The notes beneath the pieces were generated by a model. The model was not told the origin of the DNA. It worked only from the letters and a program-made list of their open reading frames with translations, and made no database searches. From assembly GCA_030686995.1 (NCBI GenBank), contig JARVZY010002422.1, forward strand, positions 79,438 through 143,437: a DNA stretch of 64,000 nt, written 5' to 3'. This DNA comes from Artemisia argyi (Eukaryota; Streptophyta; Magnoliopsida; Asterales; Asteraceae). This document shows positions 63,019 through 64,000 of the stretch, in pieces. Position numbers and translations under genes: made by a program. How positions within the stretch are numbered: the stretch's first letter is position 1; each line of letters starts with the position of its first letter.

Positions 63019-64000
63019 TGATGCGTGGGAATCGCAACAGGCTTTACCTCTCGAGGGATCTCGAGAAGCTTACAACCCCCACCAGGCAGTGTACCTGATC
63101 GTTGTAGTATAGTTTAGTGACAAGTACCAGGGGATTGATCGTTCAGCTTGGGAATAGTGTCGCTAGGATTAGAAAGCCGAAATTACTAGTTCTAAAGATG
63201 AGAGATGATTATTTTTGTCTTTTTATATTTTTTTATGAAAGCAAGTAAAATCTCGGGTTTTGAAAGAGTGGGCGGAATTAGTTGCTATTCAACTAACCCA
63301 AAACTAAGATGCAATCAAAATAAAATACTAAAAATGAAAATAAACTAATTAAACTAAGGTTGTGAGCAGTAATTGGAGAAAATGTGTTTACTTAGACTTC
63401 ACTACTCCCTAGATATCTTTTACATGTTAATTACTTGTTATAATTGCCTGGATGACGGATCGTATTCCTTAATACCATTCATGGGGTGGCATACATAACT
63501 CCCCAATTCTATGAGCTCTTATCTCCTCCTACACCATGACCCAGCACAACTATAGGGATTGTAAACAGTGGCTCATGCATTAAATACAACCAATAAAGAC
63601 CTAGTACGCCTCAGTTCATGTTTCTTAAGACGTTCAAGCATGTTACCATTTGGAGATCTGCCAGTTTTCTTAAGCCTAACATATAAAATCATTCATCCAA
63701 GAACAAGAATAAACAAGTAATCAACACATAATCAATATCTAGGTTTCATTAGATATAAGCAAACACAAAGGAGATCTAGCCTAGCATAATGGAATTGAGA
63801 CAATAACAAGATATAGACAACCAACACATAGACATATTGATTGAATTAGAAGAACACTTATCTCAATTACAATGCAAGGTATCAAGGGTTTGGAACCCTT
63901 GAAAAACCTGTAAAAGTTGCACCAAATTCGTCTTTAGGGTTTCTCTAAAACTTCTCCTTTTTTAATGTAAAAACTAGAAAACTATATATAGGAAAACTGG
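63019..64000 (-). repeat. Athila-like LTR C, cut by the window end
   Basis: The first 982 bp of the third LTR, up to just beyond the TATATATA. Its remaining roughly 430 bp and any further unit lie outside the window. Confidence 0.9.

Larger units (their letters stand above)
49482..64000 (-). mobile_element. Athila-like gag-only LTR retrotransposon array (LTR-int-LTR-int-LTR)
   Basis: LTRs at 49482-50894, 56252-57662 and 63019 onward (cut by the window end) alternate with internal domains of 5357 and 5356 bp. The period is about 6.77 kb. LTRs read TGATG...CATCA. The primer site is of the tRNA-Asp type used by Athila-group elements. Each unit encodes one gag-like protein on minus and no pol. 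This matches the TR-GAG class of non-autonomous elements. The shared-LTR arrangement arises by unequal recombination between LTRs. Confidence 0.9.

Overview
The window looks like repeat-dense intergenic chromatin from a flowering plant, most likely Asteraceae. It is AT-rich, full of (TA)n tracts, and built almost wholly of nested transposable elements. The family guess rests mainly on the gag-only Ty3/gypsy protein in the right third. From memory, it resembles a family common in Tanacetum-type genomes, often mislabelled 'MAK10-like protein'. I see no intact host gene.

Layout. 1-3224: flank with one small inverted-repeat element and two Helitron-type 3' ends. 3225-14375: LARD-1, a plus-strand LTR element with about 4.4 kb LTRs and a 2.9 kb internal domain; its right LTR is truncated. 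From 14376: LARD-2, a related element on the minus strand, fused tail-to-tail to LARD-1 through two truncated LTRs. LARD-2 has taken three further insertions in its 5' LTR: Helitron-1 (22087-25377), Helitron-2 (26365 to about 48885) and an Athila-like retrotransposon array (49482 to beyond the window). Helitron-2 itself holds a 13.1 kb CACTA transposon (29170-42277). The CACTA carries seven exact copies of a 1164 bp unit, a 230 bp hAT MITE and a captured DnaJ exon. The nest is therefore four levels deep (LARD > Helitron > CACTA > hAT). Most boundaries are fixed by target-site duplications or by comparison with an uninterrupted paralogous LTR.

Helitron-2 carries pieces of several unrelated host genes: a CYP85-clan P450, 5-oxoprolinase, an E(z)-type CXC domain joined in frame to enolase, and several unidentified exon-like pieces. 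The array at 49482-64000 is LTR-int-LTR-int-LTR on the minus strand. It has one intact 918-aa gag (60090-62846) and one broken copy (53322-56079).

The most unusual signal lies in the two LARDs. Each carries, antisense to the element, a compact unit: phased AACGG motifs, a TATAAATA box, and two small ORFs encoding membrane-spanning peptides of 53/54 and 66 aa. Both ORFs stay open and collinear in both elements, although the subfamilies have diverged to about 60-65% peptide identity and gag has decayed in both. This suggests a conserved antisense gene pair.
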